Below, one piece after another: positions 16,817 to 25,094 of a stretch of 64,000 nt of DNA; within the stretch, counting starts at the first letter, position 1, and each line of letters starts with the position of its first letter. The notes below the pieces were generated by a model. It was given only the letters and a program-made list of their open reading frames with translations. It did no database searches and was not told the origin of the DNA. Origin of the DNA: CAZHAX01 sp964530325. Lineage in GTDB: Bacteria; Chloroflexota; Anaerolineae; B4-G1. The stretch lies in the NCBI GenBank assembly GCA_964530325.1, contig CAZHAX010000016.1, positions 1 through 64,000 on the forward strand, given 5' to 3'. A program made the translations under genes and the position numbers.

Positions 16817-19378
16817 CTATACGACGCGCGGCACGCGGGCCAGGATCTCGCTCACCACCTCGTAGTTGATCGTTCCCAGCCAGCGGGCTACCTCTTCCGC
16901 GCTGATCTCGTCGGCACCCTGGGGGCCGATCAGGACCACCTCGTCCCCCACGCGCACGTTGGCGATGTGGGAGACGTTGATCATGGTCTGGTCCATGCAC
17001 ACCGTGCCCACCGTCGGCGCGCGCTGGCCGCGCACCAGGACCGATTCCCAGCGCGTCGGCGCCCGGCGGAAGCCATCTGCGTACCCCACCGGGATTACCG
17101 CAATCCGCTCGTCCTTCTTCGTGCGGTACCTGTTCCCGTAGCTCACGTAGCTGCCCTTGGGCAGCGTCTTCACCTGGGCGATCGACGTCTTCCAGGCCAG
17201 CGCTGGCCGGAAGCCCTCCGGCAGCTTGACGTTCGGTGAAGGCTGCAGGCCGTACATGGCCAGGCCCAGCCTGACCATGCTGAAATGGCTCTCCGGCAGG
17301 CGCAGCATCGCCGCCGAATTGGCGCAGTGAACGTACCGGAAGTCGATCCCCATCTTCTCCAGCCGCCGCAGCACCGCCCGGAAGCTCTTCAGCTGCTTGC
17401 GGGTGTAGGCCAGGTCCCTGTCGTCCGCCACCGAGAAATGGGTGAACACGCCCTCCAGCTCCAGCCGGGGCAGGCCGCGGACCTCCTCGACGAAACGGAC
17501 CACCTGGCCCGGCAGCAACCCCAGCCGGCCCATCCCGGTATCGACCTTGACGTGCACTCGCGCCGTGCGCCGCAGGTCGGCCGCCGCCCGGCTGAAGGCC
17601 CGGGCGATGTCCGCGTCGTAGACGGTAAGCGTCACGTCGTGGCGCAGGGCGTCGCGGGCCAGCCAGGCGGGCGTGTAGCCGAGCACCAGGATGGGAGCGT
17701 CGATGCCGAAATCGCGCATCCTGATCGCTTCGTTGACCGAGGCCACCCCACAGTGGGAGGCGCCGTTGTTGAGCACGGTGCGGGCCACCGTCGCCGCGCC
17801 GTGGCCGTAGGCGTCTGCCTTGAGCACCGCCAGCACCGCCACGTCCTCGCCCACCAGCTCCTTGGCCTGCCGCACGTTCGAGGCGATCGCCTCCAGATCG
17901 ACCTCCACCCAGGTTGGCCGGTCGGGACGAACAGCAAACACCACTGGCCGGCCCGCCTCCCGCCGCACCAACCGCTCCCTGTCCGCCGGGTCGGCCAGGA
18001 TGCTCTCGACGACCTCCTCCATCCTGGCCTCGACACCGCCCTTGACCAGGACGACGTCCCCCTCGCGGAGCTGCGGCTTGAGCTGGCGAACGGCGTCGCT
18101 GGCGGTGTAGGCTATGGAGATCCGGTCGCAGGCCATTCCCGCTTCCTTCGCGCCGTCGGCGATCCAGGCGGCCCGCCGCCCTTTGACCACCAGCTGGTCC
18201 ACAAAGGCTGCCGCAGCCTGGCCCAGTTGGCGATGGCCCTCGATGGCGAAGCCTCCCAGCTGGGCCATATCGCCCAGCACGGCGATGCGCCGGCGGGCCG
18301 GGTAATCGGCCAGCGTGGCCAGCGCCTGGAGCCCCGTCTCCGGGCTGCAGCTGGCGGACCCATCTATAATGAGCGAACCGCCTGTGCCGGGCAGAACCCG
18401 CAGCCGCCCGGCGCCTGGGCGGATATCCTCCACCGCGTCCAGGATCGCCTCCCAGGGCACGTGGAAAGAGAGCCCCACGGCGATGGCGGCCAGGATGGTG
18501 TGGGCCTGATGGCGGCCCAGGAGGCGCGTGCGCACTTCCGACTTGGCCGGATAGCCGGGCGTGCCCCGTCCGGCGACGCCGGGGAAGTGAACGGTGAACT
18601 GCAGCCCCTCCGGGTCGGGGCACAGGTCGGAGGCGACGACGTCGGCGTCCGGGCTCGTTCCGTAGGTGATCACCCGGGCGCTCGTCCGCTCCGCCATCGC
18701 CCGCACCCGCGCGTCGTCGTAGTTGAGCACCGCCAGGCCGTCCGGTGGCAAAGCCTCGAGCAGGCGGCCCTTCTCCTGAGCTACCGCTTCCAGGCTGCCC
18801 AGGTAGGCCACGTGGGCCCGGTTGACCGCCGTGATCACGCCCACCTGGGGCCGGGTCATCTCGGCCAGATGGGCGATCTCTTCGAAGGCGTTGCAGACGA
18901 GCTCCAGGACGGCCAGATCGTGGTCGGCGGTGAGGCCGGCCAGCGCTATGGGCAGCCCGAAACGATCGCTCAGATCGGGCGGGTTGGCGAAAACACGGTG
19001 CTGCGTATTCAGGACGGCGGAGATCGCCGTGCACGCATCCGTCTTGCCGGTCGAGCCGGTCACACCGACGACTTGCGGTGCGTACTTGCGCATCACGAGT
19101 GTCGCCCAGTCGCTGAGCGCCAGCTGCGTATCGGCGGTGACGACGGTGGGGACGGCGGGCTGGTCGGGAGCGAACTGGCAGAGGATGCCCGCGGCGCCCT
19201 TGGCGGTGGCGTCGCCGATGTAGTCGTGGCCGTCGCCCCGTTCCGTCTTGACGGCGACGAACAGTTCGCCGGGCTTGATGCGGCGGGAGTCGTAGGAGAA
19301 GGCGGGGAACTCGGTGGGTGCGGGTGGCCCCACCAGCTGGCCGCCGGTCGCCTCGAGAAGGTCGTCCAGGTAGATCAT
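16817..19378 (-). CDS. murF-alr: Fused MurF ligase and alanine racemase
   Basis: The protein has 853 residues. Residues 1-465 are a MurF-type ligase (adds D-Ala-D-Ala to UDP-MurNAc-tripeptide). They show the P-loop VGVTGSTGKT at 103-112, an AEMTRP segment, the ligase lysine in QEKGRLLE (Lys203) and LGDMAQLG. Residues 487-853 are alanine racemase with PLP lysine in AVLKADAYGHG (Lys520), the SYGNRYR region, VGYADGF, and CMDQTMINV. The fusion links D-alanine supply to its use in peptidoglycan synthesis; MurF/Alr fusions are known in Bacteroidetes. The usual MurF motif DDSYNANP is replaced by DGSASCSP at 339-346, so activity of the ligase half is uncertain. It starts 71 bases after tRNA-Val, with no clear promoter of its own. 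Confidence 0.92.
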   Translation of the reverse strand: MIYLDDLLEATGGQLVGPPAPTEFPAFSYDSRRIKPGELFVAVKTERGDGHDYIGDATAKGAAGILCQFAPDQPAVPTVVTADTQLALSDWATLVMRKYAPQVVGVTGSTGKTDACTAISAVLNTQHRVFANPPDLSDRFGLPIALAGLTADHDLAVLELVCNAFEEIAHLAEMTRPQVGVITAVNRAHVAYLGSLEAVAQEKGRLLEALPPDGLAVLNYDDARVRAMAERTSARVITYGTSPDADVVASDLCPDPEGLQFTVHFPGVAGRGTPGYPAKSEVRTRLLGRHQAHTILAAIAVGLSFHVPWEAILDAVEDIRPGAGRLRVLPGTGGSLIIDGSASCSPETGLQALATLADYPARRRIAVLGDMAQLGGFAIEGHRQLGQAAAAFVDQLVVKGRRAAWIADGAKEAGMACDRISIAYTASDAVRQLKPQLREGDVVLVKGGVEARMEEVVESILADPADRERLVRREAGRPVVFAVRPDRPTWVEVDLEAIASNVRQAKELVGEDVAVLAVLKADAYGHGAATVARTVLNNGASHCGVASVNEAIRMRDFGIDAPILVLGYTPAWLARDALRHDVTLTVYDADIARAFSRAAADLRRTARVHVKVDTGMGRLGLLPGQVVRFVEEVRGLPRLELEGVFTHFSVADDRDLAYTRKQLKSFRAVLRRLEKMGIDFRYVHCANSAAMLRLPESHFSMVRLGLAMYGLQPSPNVKLPEGFRPALAWKTSIAQVKTLPKGSYVSYGNRYRTKKDERIAVIPVGYADGFRRAPTRWESVLVRGQRAPTVGTVCMDQTMINVSHIANVRVGDEVVLIGPQGADEISAEEVARWLGTINYEVVSEILARVPRVV

Positions 19379-19449
19379 GCTCTGTAGTCTGTTGGAGAGG
19401 CGCTCTCTTGTGGCGGAGTAAGCGGCGGGGCGACCTGCCTCGCCGCGTT

Positions 19450-19526
19450 TGGTGGGCGGAACAGGACTCGAACCTGTGACCTCCTCCTTGTAAGGGAGGC
19501 GCTCTAACCAGCTGAGCTATCCGCCC
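19450..19526 (-). tRNA. tRNA-Val (anticodon UAC)
   Basis: On the minus strand a full cloverleaf can be drawn. The acceptor GGGCGGA pairs with TCCGCCC, the D-arm starts GCTCAGCTGG, and the anticodon stem CCTCC/GGAGG encloses loop CTTACAA (anticodon TAC). The T-arm reads CAGGTTCGAGTCCTG, and discriminator A is followed by an encoded CCA. Length is 77 bases including CCA. Its own consensus promoter lies immediately upstream, and murF-alr follows on the same strand. Confidence 0.97.
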
Positions 19527-19537
19527 GCTGCGGAGGC

Positions 19538-19566
19538 ATGATAAGGGCAGAGAGACGCTTTGTCAA
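19538..19566 (-). promoter_or_regulatory. Promoter TTGACA-17-TATCAT of tRNA-Val
   Basis: A perfect TTGACA (19566-19561) and TATCAT (19543-19538) with a 17-base spacer on the minus strand. Transcription should begin about 6-7 bases downstream of the -10, a few bases before the mature tRNA. It may also serve murF-alr. Confidence 0.8.
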
Positions 19567-19706
19567 CCCGGGCGATGTCGCCGAGCGGCGAAGTACCCCA
19601 AGCCCTCGGACCGGCTCGGGCCGGTCTGCAGAATGGGCCTCTGCCGTGCACGGGACGGCGGGGCGCCGGGGAGACGGCTCACTCTAGCGGTCCGGTTGTC
19701 CCGGCT

Positions 19707-20876
19707 TCAACCCACCTCCCGCCTGGCGGTGAGTGCCCCGGCCGCGATCAGCACCGCCGAGAACCCGACCAGGACGAGCAGGTTGGGCCAGATCTCAGCC
19801 AGCCCCCAGCCCTTGAGCATCACGTCGCGCAGAGCCTGGTTGGCGTAGTAGACGGGCATCAGATAGGCCAGCGGCTGCAGATAGCGCGGCAGATCGGGCA
19901 CGCTCCACAGCGTTCCTCCGAGCAGGATCTGGGGGATGATCAGCAGGGGAATGAACTGCAGTACCTGGAACTCGGTGCGGGCGAAGGCCGAGGCGAGAAT
20001 ACCCAGGCTGACGCCGACCATGGCCAGCAGGGCCACGATGAGCAGCAGCAGAGCCAGGCTGCCCAGGTAATGGATCTTGAGCACCCAGACGGTGAACAGA
20101 AGTATGATCGTCACCTGAATCGCGGCGAACAGGCCCAGCCCAAGCATGTAGCCCAGGACGACGTCGACGCGCGTCGCTGGCGTAGCCAGGAGGCGCTCCA
20201 TCGTTCCCTGCGAGCGCTCGCGGAGAAAGGAGACGCAGGCCAGCAGAAAGACGAAGAAGAGGGCCAGGACCCCGATGTAGACGGGAGCGACGAAGTCCAT
20301 GGCGTCGAACTGCTCCCCGGCGAATAGGTAGCTGGCCTCGACCGAGACTGGAAAGGACGTCTCCCCGGCGCCGGCCTGGGGCGCGCCAGGCACCTGGAAG
20401 CTGGCCGCCGCCAGCTCCGCCAGGACCTTCACCGCCGCCTGAGCGCAGTAGGCGGCGATGGCGCTGCTGTGCGTGGGATTCGAGCCCTCCAGGCGCAGGT
20501 CAAGGACGATCTCCCTCGTCTGGACGTAGCTGGCGGAGAAGTCACGCGGCAAGATGAGTACTCCCAGAACCGCGCCCTCGCTCAGCAATTCATCTACCTC
20601 GCCCTCGTCCGACTCAGTCACGATGAAGGCGTCGCCGGCCGCCAGCTCGTCGGTGATGCGCTGCCCCAGGTCAATGCGCCCTGTAGCCGGCGTCGAAACC
20701 CCGGCGTCGCTGTTGACTACTCCGATGGCGATAGGTGCCGGCTCGGAGCGGAACAACTCGGCGCCGAGCGTCAGGATGAGCATAGGCCCGATCACGAGCA
20801 GGGCTACCGTGCGCCGGTCGCGGATCACCTGTACCATCAGCCGGCGGGCGAGGACCAGCACGCGCTTCAGGCTCAT
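19707..20876 (-). CDS. ABC-2 type transporter permease
   Basis: The protein has 389 residues. The layout is one N-terminal membrane helix (about residues 21-40), a large extracytoplasmic domain, then about five hydrophobic helices. The ABC-2 signature region is ERSQGTMERLLATPATRVDV. This is the NatB/DrrB-like class, which exports drugs, ions or polymers; the substrate is unknown. The ATG at 20876 overlaps the stop of the ATPase gene by four bases (ATGA). The much longer open frame upstream is only the shadow of that ATPase. It pairs with the ATPase immediately upstream. Confidence 0.87.
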   Translation of the reverse strand: MSLKRVLVLARRLMVQVIRDRRTVALLVIGPMLILTLGAELFRSEPAPIAIGVVNSDAGVSTPATGRIDLGQRITDELAAGDAFIVTESDEGEVDELLSEGAVLGVLILPRDFSASYVQTREIVLDLRLEGSNPTHSSAIAAYCAQAAVKVLAELAAASFQVPGAPQAGAGETSFPVSVEASYLFAGEQFDAMDFVAPVYIGVLALFFVFLLACVSFLRERSQGTMERLLATPATRVDVVLGYMLGLGLFAAIQVTIILLFTVWVLKIHYLGSLALLLLIVALLAMVGVSLGILASAFARTEFQVLQFIPLLIIPQILLGGTLWSVPDLPRYLQPLAYLMPVYYANQALRDVMLKGWGLAEIWPNLLVLVGFSAVLIAAGALTARREVG

Positions 20877-21607
20877 CGCTCGCCCCCTTCTGCCGCGTCG
20901 GCGATGAAGCGGAGAAACGCCTCCTCCAGCGTGGCCGCGGCGGCGGACTTGCGCAATTCCGTCGAGGAGCCCTGGGCCAGGAGCTTCCCCCGGCGCATGA
21001 ACCCGAGCCGGTCGCAGCGCTCCGCCTCGTCCATCACGTGGCTGGATATAACGAGCGTCGCCCCGGTCCCGGCCAGGCGGCGGAAGTAGGCCCAGAAGGC
21101 AGCTCGCAGCTGGGGATCGATGCCCACGGTCGGCTCGTCCAGGAGGATGATGCGGGGCTTGTGCGCCAGGGCGCAGGCGAGAGACGTCCGCTGCCGCATT
21201 CCACCCGAGAGCGTTCGCACCTGACTGCGCGATCGCTCGCCCAGATCGACCAGCTCGATCACCTCGTCTATCCAGGCCCGCTCGCTGCTGCCGCACATCT
21301 CGGCGAAAAAGGTGACGTTCTCACGCACGGTCAGCTCATCGTACAGGGCGCTGGCCTGCGTCATGTAGCCCACCAGGCTGAGCAGCGATTTGTCCGGCAC
21401 AGGCCGGCCGAGCAGCCTCATGTGGCCCGAGGTGGGCTTCAGCAGACCGACGAGGAGGCGAATCAGCGTCGTCTTCCCCGATCCATTGGGGCCCAGCAGC
21501 CCGTAGATCTCGCCCGGCCGTACTGACAGGGTCACCCCATCCACAGCCCGGATGGCCCCGAAGTGCTTGTGCAGGTCGGTGATCTCGACCACGGCGCCGT
21601 CTTGCAT
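20873..21607 (-). CDS. ABC transporter ATP-binding protein paired with the ABC-2 permease
   Basis: The protein has 244 residues. Walker A is GLLGPNGSGKTTLIRLL, the signature is VRTLSGGMRQRTSLACAL, Walker B is PRIILLDEPTVGIDP, and the switch His is in TLVISSHVMDEAE. This is the drug/Na+-export (NatA/CcmA-like) class. The ATG at 21607 has GGGAG six bases upstream and fits the family start, so an extra 18 upstream codons were rejected. It begins 83 bases after the FtsX-type permease gene, so all four transporter genes from 24802 to 19707 may form one transcript. Confidence 0.92.
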   Translation of the reverse strand: MQDGAVVEITDLHKHFGAIRAVDGVTLSVRPGEIYGLLGPNGSGKTTLIRLLVGLLKPTSGHMRLLGRPVPDKSLLSLVGYMTQASALYDELTVRENVTFFAEMCGSSERAWIDEVIELVDLGERSRSQVRTLSGGMRQRTSLACALAHKPRIILLDEPTVGIDPQLRAAFWAYFRRLAGTGATLVISSHVMDEAERCDRLGFMRRGKLLAQGSSTELRKSAAAATLEEAFLRFIADAAEGGER

Positions 21608-21690
21608 GTGAAGCTCCCGTTCTGTACGCTGCTGTGCTGCGCCAGGCAGGCGGCAAGGCACAGTCCGTCAGGCAGCAGGCCATCCTGGCC

Positions 21691-24072
21691 TCAGGTCATC
21701 ACCTTTGTCGCCTCGGCCAGGTTCATGCGGCCTATGCGCCGCATAGCCGGCAGCTGAGTGAGCAGGGCTGTCGCGCAGATCAGAATGGTGACAATGGCGT
21801 AGCTCTCCGGAGCGATGTAGAAGGGCAGGTAGAACTCGGCAGCTCCGAATGCCTGGAACAGGTAGTAGGCACTCCCTGCTCCCAGGGCCAGACCCGGCAC
21901 CAGGGCCAGCGCCCCGACGAGCATGTTCTCTAGGGTGATCATGTACCACAGCCGCCTGCGGCTCTGCCCCAGTGCGCGCATCGTGGCGATCTCCCGCTGC
22001 CGTTCGAGGACGTTGACTGTCATGGTGTTGAAGACGACAGCCCCGGCGATCACCAGGGCAAACAGCAGGAAGGCGCCCATCATGACGTAGTAGAGCCCCA
22101 TCAGCGCCCGCCATCCGGCGGCGATGTCGGACTTGAGATCGACGCTGGCCACCCCCGGCAGGCCGTAGAGATCCCTGCGCACGTTGACCCCAGTGTCCTC
22201 GTCTACCTTCAGCCACAGCGCGCTCAGCACCTCCGCGCCGCCGAGCATCTCCTCCCGCAGCCAGTCCAGGCTGACGTAGATGCTCTGGCTCATCACCTCG
22301 CCGTTCGAGGCATCGGCGATCAGCTGCCGGCTTCCGAACGGTGTCTCGATGGTGATGACATCGCCCGCCGCAATGTCCAGATCCTTCCCCAGCGTCTGGG
22401 GCAGCAGAGCCTTGCCGGGCGCCAGCAGCTCAGCTGGCTCCTGGGCGTCGGATACCTGGAAGCCGTGTAGGACCGTGTCCGGCGCGACCGCCGCCAGAAA
22501 GACATCTTTCTCCTCAGAGCCGGTGTGCAGTGTCGCCGGCAGGGCAATGACGGCCTCGACCGCCTGAACGCCCGTCCAGCTGGCCACTTCCTGTCTCACC
22601 GCGTCGAACTGCACCTGGGAGAAGGTCACCTGGAGATCCCACACATCCGTGTCTTCGAACTGGATGTCCATCATGTGGTCCATGCCGTCGAACATAGCCC
22701 AGCAGGCCAGGAGGACGACGAAGCCGAAGACGAAGCCCAGGCCGGTGGTCAGCGTGCGCCTGCGATTGCGGAACAGGTTGCGCAGCGCGATCTTCGTGCC
22801 TGTGCCAAGGGAGACGACGTGCCTGATCAGCCGCTCCGGCCAGGGGACTACCCCCTTCACCAGGGCCACGGATGGGTCGAAGCGCATGGCCTGTGCAGGG
22901 GCTATGCGCGCTGAGGCACGGGCTGGGAAGAATCCGGCCAGTATGGCCACGAAGAGGCTGATGCCGATGGCCTCGACCGCCGCCTCCAGGTGAAAGCGGA
23001 CGACGACGAACGGCAATCCGAACTCGGCGGCGTAGGCCTGGGCAAAGAGTCTGCCGGTGGCGTAGCTGAACAGGAAGCCGAGAGCCGCGCCGATGGCCGC
23101 GATCAGGCCGGCGTACAGAAGGTAGTAGCGCATGACCGCCCGCCTGGTGTACCCCAACGCTCTGAGAACGCCGATCTCAGAGCGCTGGGCCTGGACCATG
23201 CGGCTGAGCGAGACGTAGATGGACATGGCGGCGATCATCAGGAACATGGAGGGAACCATGCCCATCATCTCGCGCCCCCCTTCCAGATCCAGCCTGAGCA
23301 ATTCGTAGGATGGGTTGTCGGCCCGCTTCACTACCGAACGGATGGCGGTGTCACCGGCCACCCGGCGGACGCTGGCGATGGCCTCGTCGACGCGGGCAGG
23401 GGACTGATCTGTCAGCAGGACGTTCAGCTCGTTGATCGCTCCCTCCGCGCCCAGCAGTGACTGCAGCTCATCCTGGGGCACGAAGAGGACGGCGAAGCCG
23501 CTTGGCGAGGGCAGCGGGTTCTCCGAGGAGGCCACAGCCATCAGGTACTCCGGGCTGACGCCCACGCCCACGATCCTCACATCCAGCCTCTGGCCGTCGA
23601 CGATTGGGTGCATGACGGTCTCCGGGCCATAGCCGTAGTACTCGGCCAGGTGATGATCCAGAACCGCGACCAGCCCGTCACTCTCCTCAAGATACCTGCC
23701 CTCCTGGATGTACAGCTGGTTCACGGCCGGTTGCGAGCCGGCGGGCATTCCGACCAAGCGGGCACGGGCCTGGTTGTCGTCGCTGATGTACAGGCCGGCA
23801 TCGACCACGAGACGGGCCGTCACTCCCCCGACGTTGTCCAGAGCGGCCACGCGCTGTGCTACATCCTCCGACGCCAGCCCCTCGAACTGCACGACGAAAT
23901 CCTGAAAGGCCAGCTCGTCCAGGGTGCGGTCGAGCGATGCCTCGACGTCGTCGATCATCCCGATCATCCCGCCGTAGGTGGTCACTCCAAGCAGGATGAT
24001 CAGCACCAGCGCTGTGAACTGCCACTTCTGCGCGCCAATGTCACGCCGCAGTTTGAGGTTGAGCTTGTTCAT
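21691..24072 (-). CDS. FtsX/MacB-type ABC permease with two FtsX domains
   Basis: The protein has 793 residues. An N-terminal membrane helix (ALVLIILLGVTTYGG) is followed by a periplasmic-type MacB core domain. A first three-helix FtsX domain with the ALGYTRRAVMRYY motif (about residues 275-400) comes next. A linker helix, a second extracytoplasmic domain and a C-terminal FtsX domain with MRALGQSRRRLWYMITLENML complete it. Proteins of this type use ATP binding by a LolD/MacB-like ATPase for mechanotransmission, releasing lipoproteins, peptides or toxins. The matching ATPase ends four bases upstream. A GTGAGG precedes the ATG. The substrate is unknown. Confidence 0.9.
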   Translation of the reverse strand: MNKLNLKLRRDIGAQKWQFTALVLIILLGVTTYGGMIGMIDDVEASLDRTLDELAFQDFVVQFEGLASEDVAQRVAALDNVGGVTARLVVDAGLYISDDNQARARLVGMPAGSQPAVNQLYIQEGRYLEESDGLVAVLDHHLAEYYGYGPETVMHPIVDGQRLDVRIVGVGVSPEYLMAVASSENPLPSPSGFAVLFVPQDELQSLLGAEGAINELNVLLTDQSPARVDEAIASVRRVAGDTAIRSVVKRADNPSYELLRLDLEGGREMMGMVPSMFLMIAAMSIYVSLSRMVQAQRSEIGVLRALGYTRRAVMRYYLLYAGLIAAIGAALGFLFSYATGRLFAQAYAAEFGLPFVVVRFHLEAAVEAIGISLFVAILAGFFPARASARIAPAQAMRFDPSVALVKGVVPWPERLIRHVVSLGTGTKIALRNLFRNRRRTLTTGLGFVFGFVVLLACWAMFDGMDHMMDIQFEDTDVWDLQVTFSQVQFDAVRQEVASWTGVQAVEAVIALPATLHTGSEEKDVFLAAVAPDTVLHGFQVSDAQEPAELLAPGKALLPQTLGKDLDIAAGDVITIETPFGSRQLIADASNGEVMSQSIYVSLDWLREEMLGGAEVLSALWLKVDEDTGVNVRRDLYGLPGVASVDLKSDIAAGWRALMGLYYVMMGAFLLFALVIAGAVVFNTMTVNVLERQREIATMRALGQSRRRLWYMITLENMLVGALALVPGLALGAGSAYYLFQAFGAAEFYLPFYIAPESYAIVTILICATALLTQLPAMRRIGRMNLAEATKVMT

Positions 24073-24076
24073 GGCC

Positions 24077-24802
24077 TCACCACTCTATCTCTTCGGCTTC
24101 AACGCGCCGCTCGTTCGACTCGACTCGAGCGATCCGACCGTCGTGCAGATGCACGATCCGGTCACCCAGCTGACCGATGGTTGTGTTGTGCGTCACCACG
24201 ATCACGGTCCGTCCCTCCCGGCGGTTGAGGTCCTGCATCACGCGCAGAACCTTCTGGCCCATGCGGAAGTCCAGGTTGCCGGTTGGTTCATCGGCCAACA
24301 GGATCTGAGGCTCTTTGGCCAGCGCGCGGGCGATGGCTACTCTTTGCTGCTCACCGCCCGACAGCTGGCTGGGGAAGTGGTCCGCCCGGTCGCCCAGGCC
24401 GACTCTCTCCAGCAGCTCGACGGCGCGGTCGTGCACGTTGCGGCCGTCGCTGTCCAGCAGTTCCAGCGCAAACTCGACGTTCTCGCTCGCCGTCAGCGTA
24501 GGCAGCAGGTTGAAGAACTGGAAGATGAAACCGGTGACGTCACGCCGGTAGCTCGTCAGAGCCTCCTCGTCGTAGTCGGCGATGTCCGTTCCGGACACCT
24601 TGAGGGAGCCGCTGGTTGGCGAGTCGAGCCCGCCGATCAGGTTCAGCGTCGTCGTCTTGCCCGATCCCGAGGGGCCCACGACCACTACGAATTCCCCCTG
24701 CTGCAAGTCAAGGTCGAGACCACGCAGCGCGTGTACCTCCACCTCTCCCATCTGATAGGTCTTGGTTACCTTCCTCATCTGAACCTGGGCCTCTGTTGCC
24801 AT
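24077..24802 (-). CDS. LolD/MacB-type ABC ATPase
   Basis: The protein has 241 residues. Walker A is VVGPSGSGKTTTLNLIG, the signature QLSGGEQQRVAIARAL, Walker B ILLADEPTGNLD, and H-loop VIVVTHNTTI. The GNLD and GEQQRVAIA forms are those of the LolD/MacB/FtsE class, matching the FtsX-type permease that starts four bases after its stop. The ATG at 24802 is preceded by AAGGAGG seven bases away. The open frame continues 46 codons upstream into palindromic repeat DNA, which was rejected. Confidence 0.93.
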   Translation of the reverse strand: MATEAQVQMRKVTKTYQMGEVEVHALRGLDLDLQQGEFVVVVGPSGSGKTTTLNLIGGLDSPTSGSLKVSGTDIADYDEEALTSYRRDVTGFIFQFFNLLPTLTASENVEFALELLDSDGRNVHDRAVELLERVGLGDRADHFPSQLSGGEQQRVAIARALAKEPQILLADEPTGNLDFRMGQKVLRVMQDLNRREGRTVIVVTHNTTIGQLGDRIVHLHDGRIARVESNERRVEAEEIEW

Positions 24803-24877
24803 TGCAGCGCCTCCTTGTTGCTGGCCTGTCGCCATGGAATCGAATCGTCCCTGCTCTCTGCTGACGGATCCCTGCTT

Positions 24878-25016
24878 GGGCCGGTCTGCAGACCGTGCTC
24901 GCTCAAGAGGCCCGGTCTCTTCGAGAGGCCGCGTCTCCACCGGCCGGGCGGGCTATGAGCCTGCCCTACGAAGAGCCGAGGCAACGCGCGCTGGGGCCGG
25001 TCTCCGGACCGTGCCC
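24878..25016. repeat. Cluster of palindromic units
   Basis: Two copies of a GGGCCGGTCTNCNGACCGTGC element (24878-24900 with perfect core GGTCTGCAGACC, and 24993-25016) flank a GGGCGGGCT/AGCCTGCCC hairpin at 24946-24966. The region lies between dcd and the ABC ATPase. No gene is apparent in 24803-25094, and the upstream control of the ABC operon is not clear. Confidence 0.65.
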
Positions 25017-25094
25017 CCTCAGTCTCTGCCGCGTGAGCCGGAACCTATTTCCCCTACGAGTTCCCCGCGGTGAATGCGCTTCCCCGCGCCGCCC

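Noticed and set aside
17285..19387. 700-codon plus-strand frame opposite murF-alr
   Set aside because: Exact antisense of a clearly real gene in high-G+C DNA; composition is Ala/Gly/Arg/Gln-rich without domains, and it has no ribosome-binding site.
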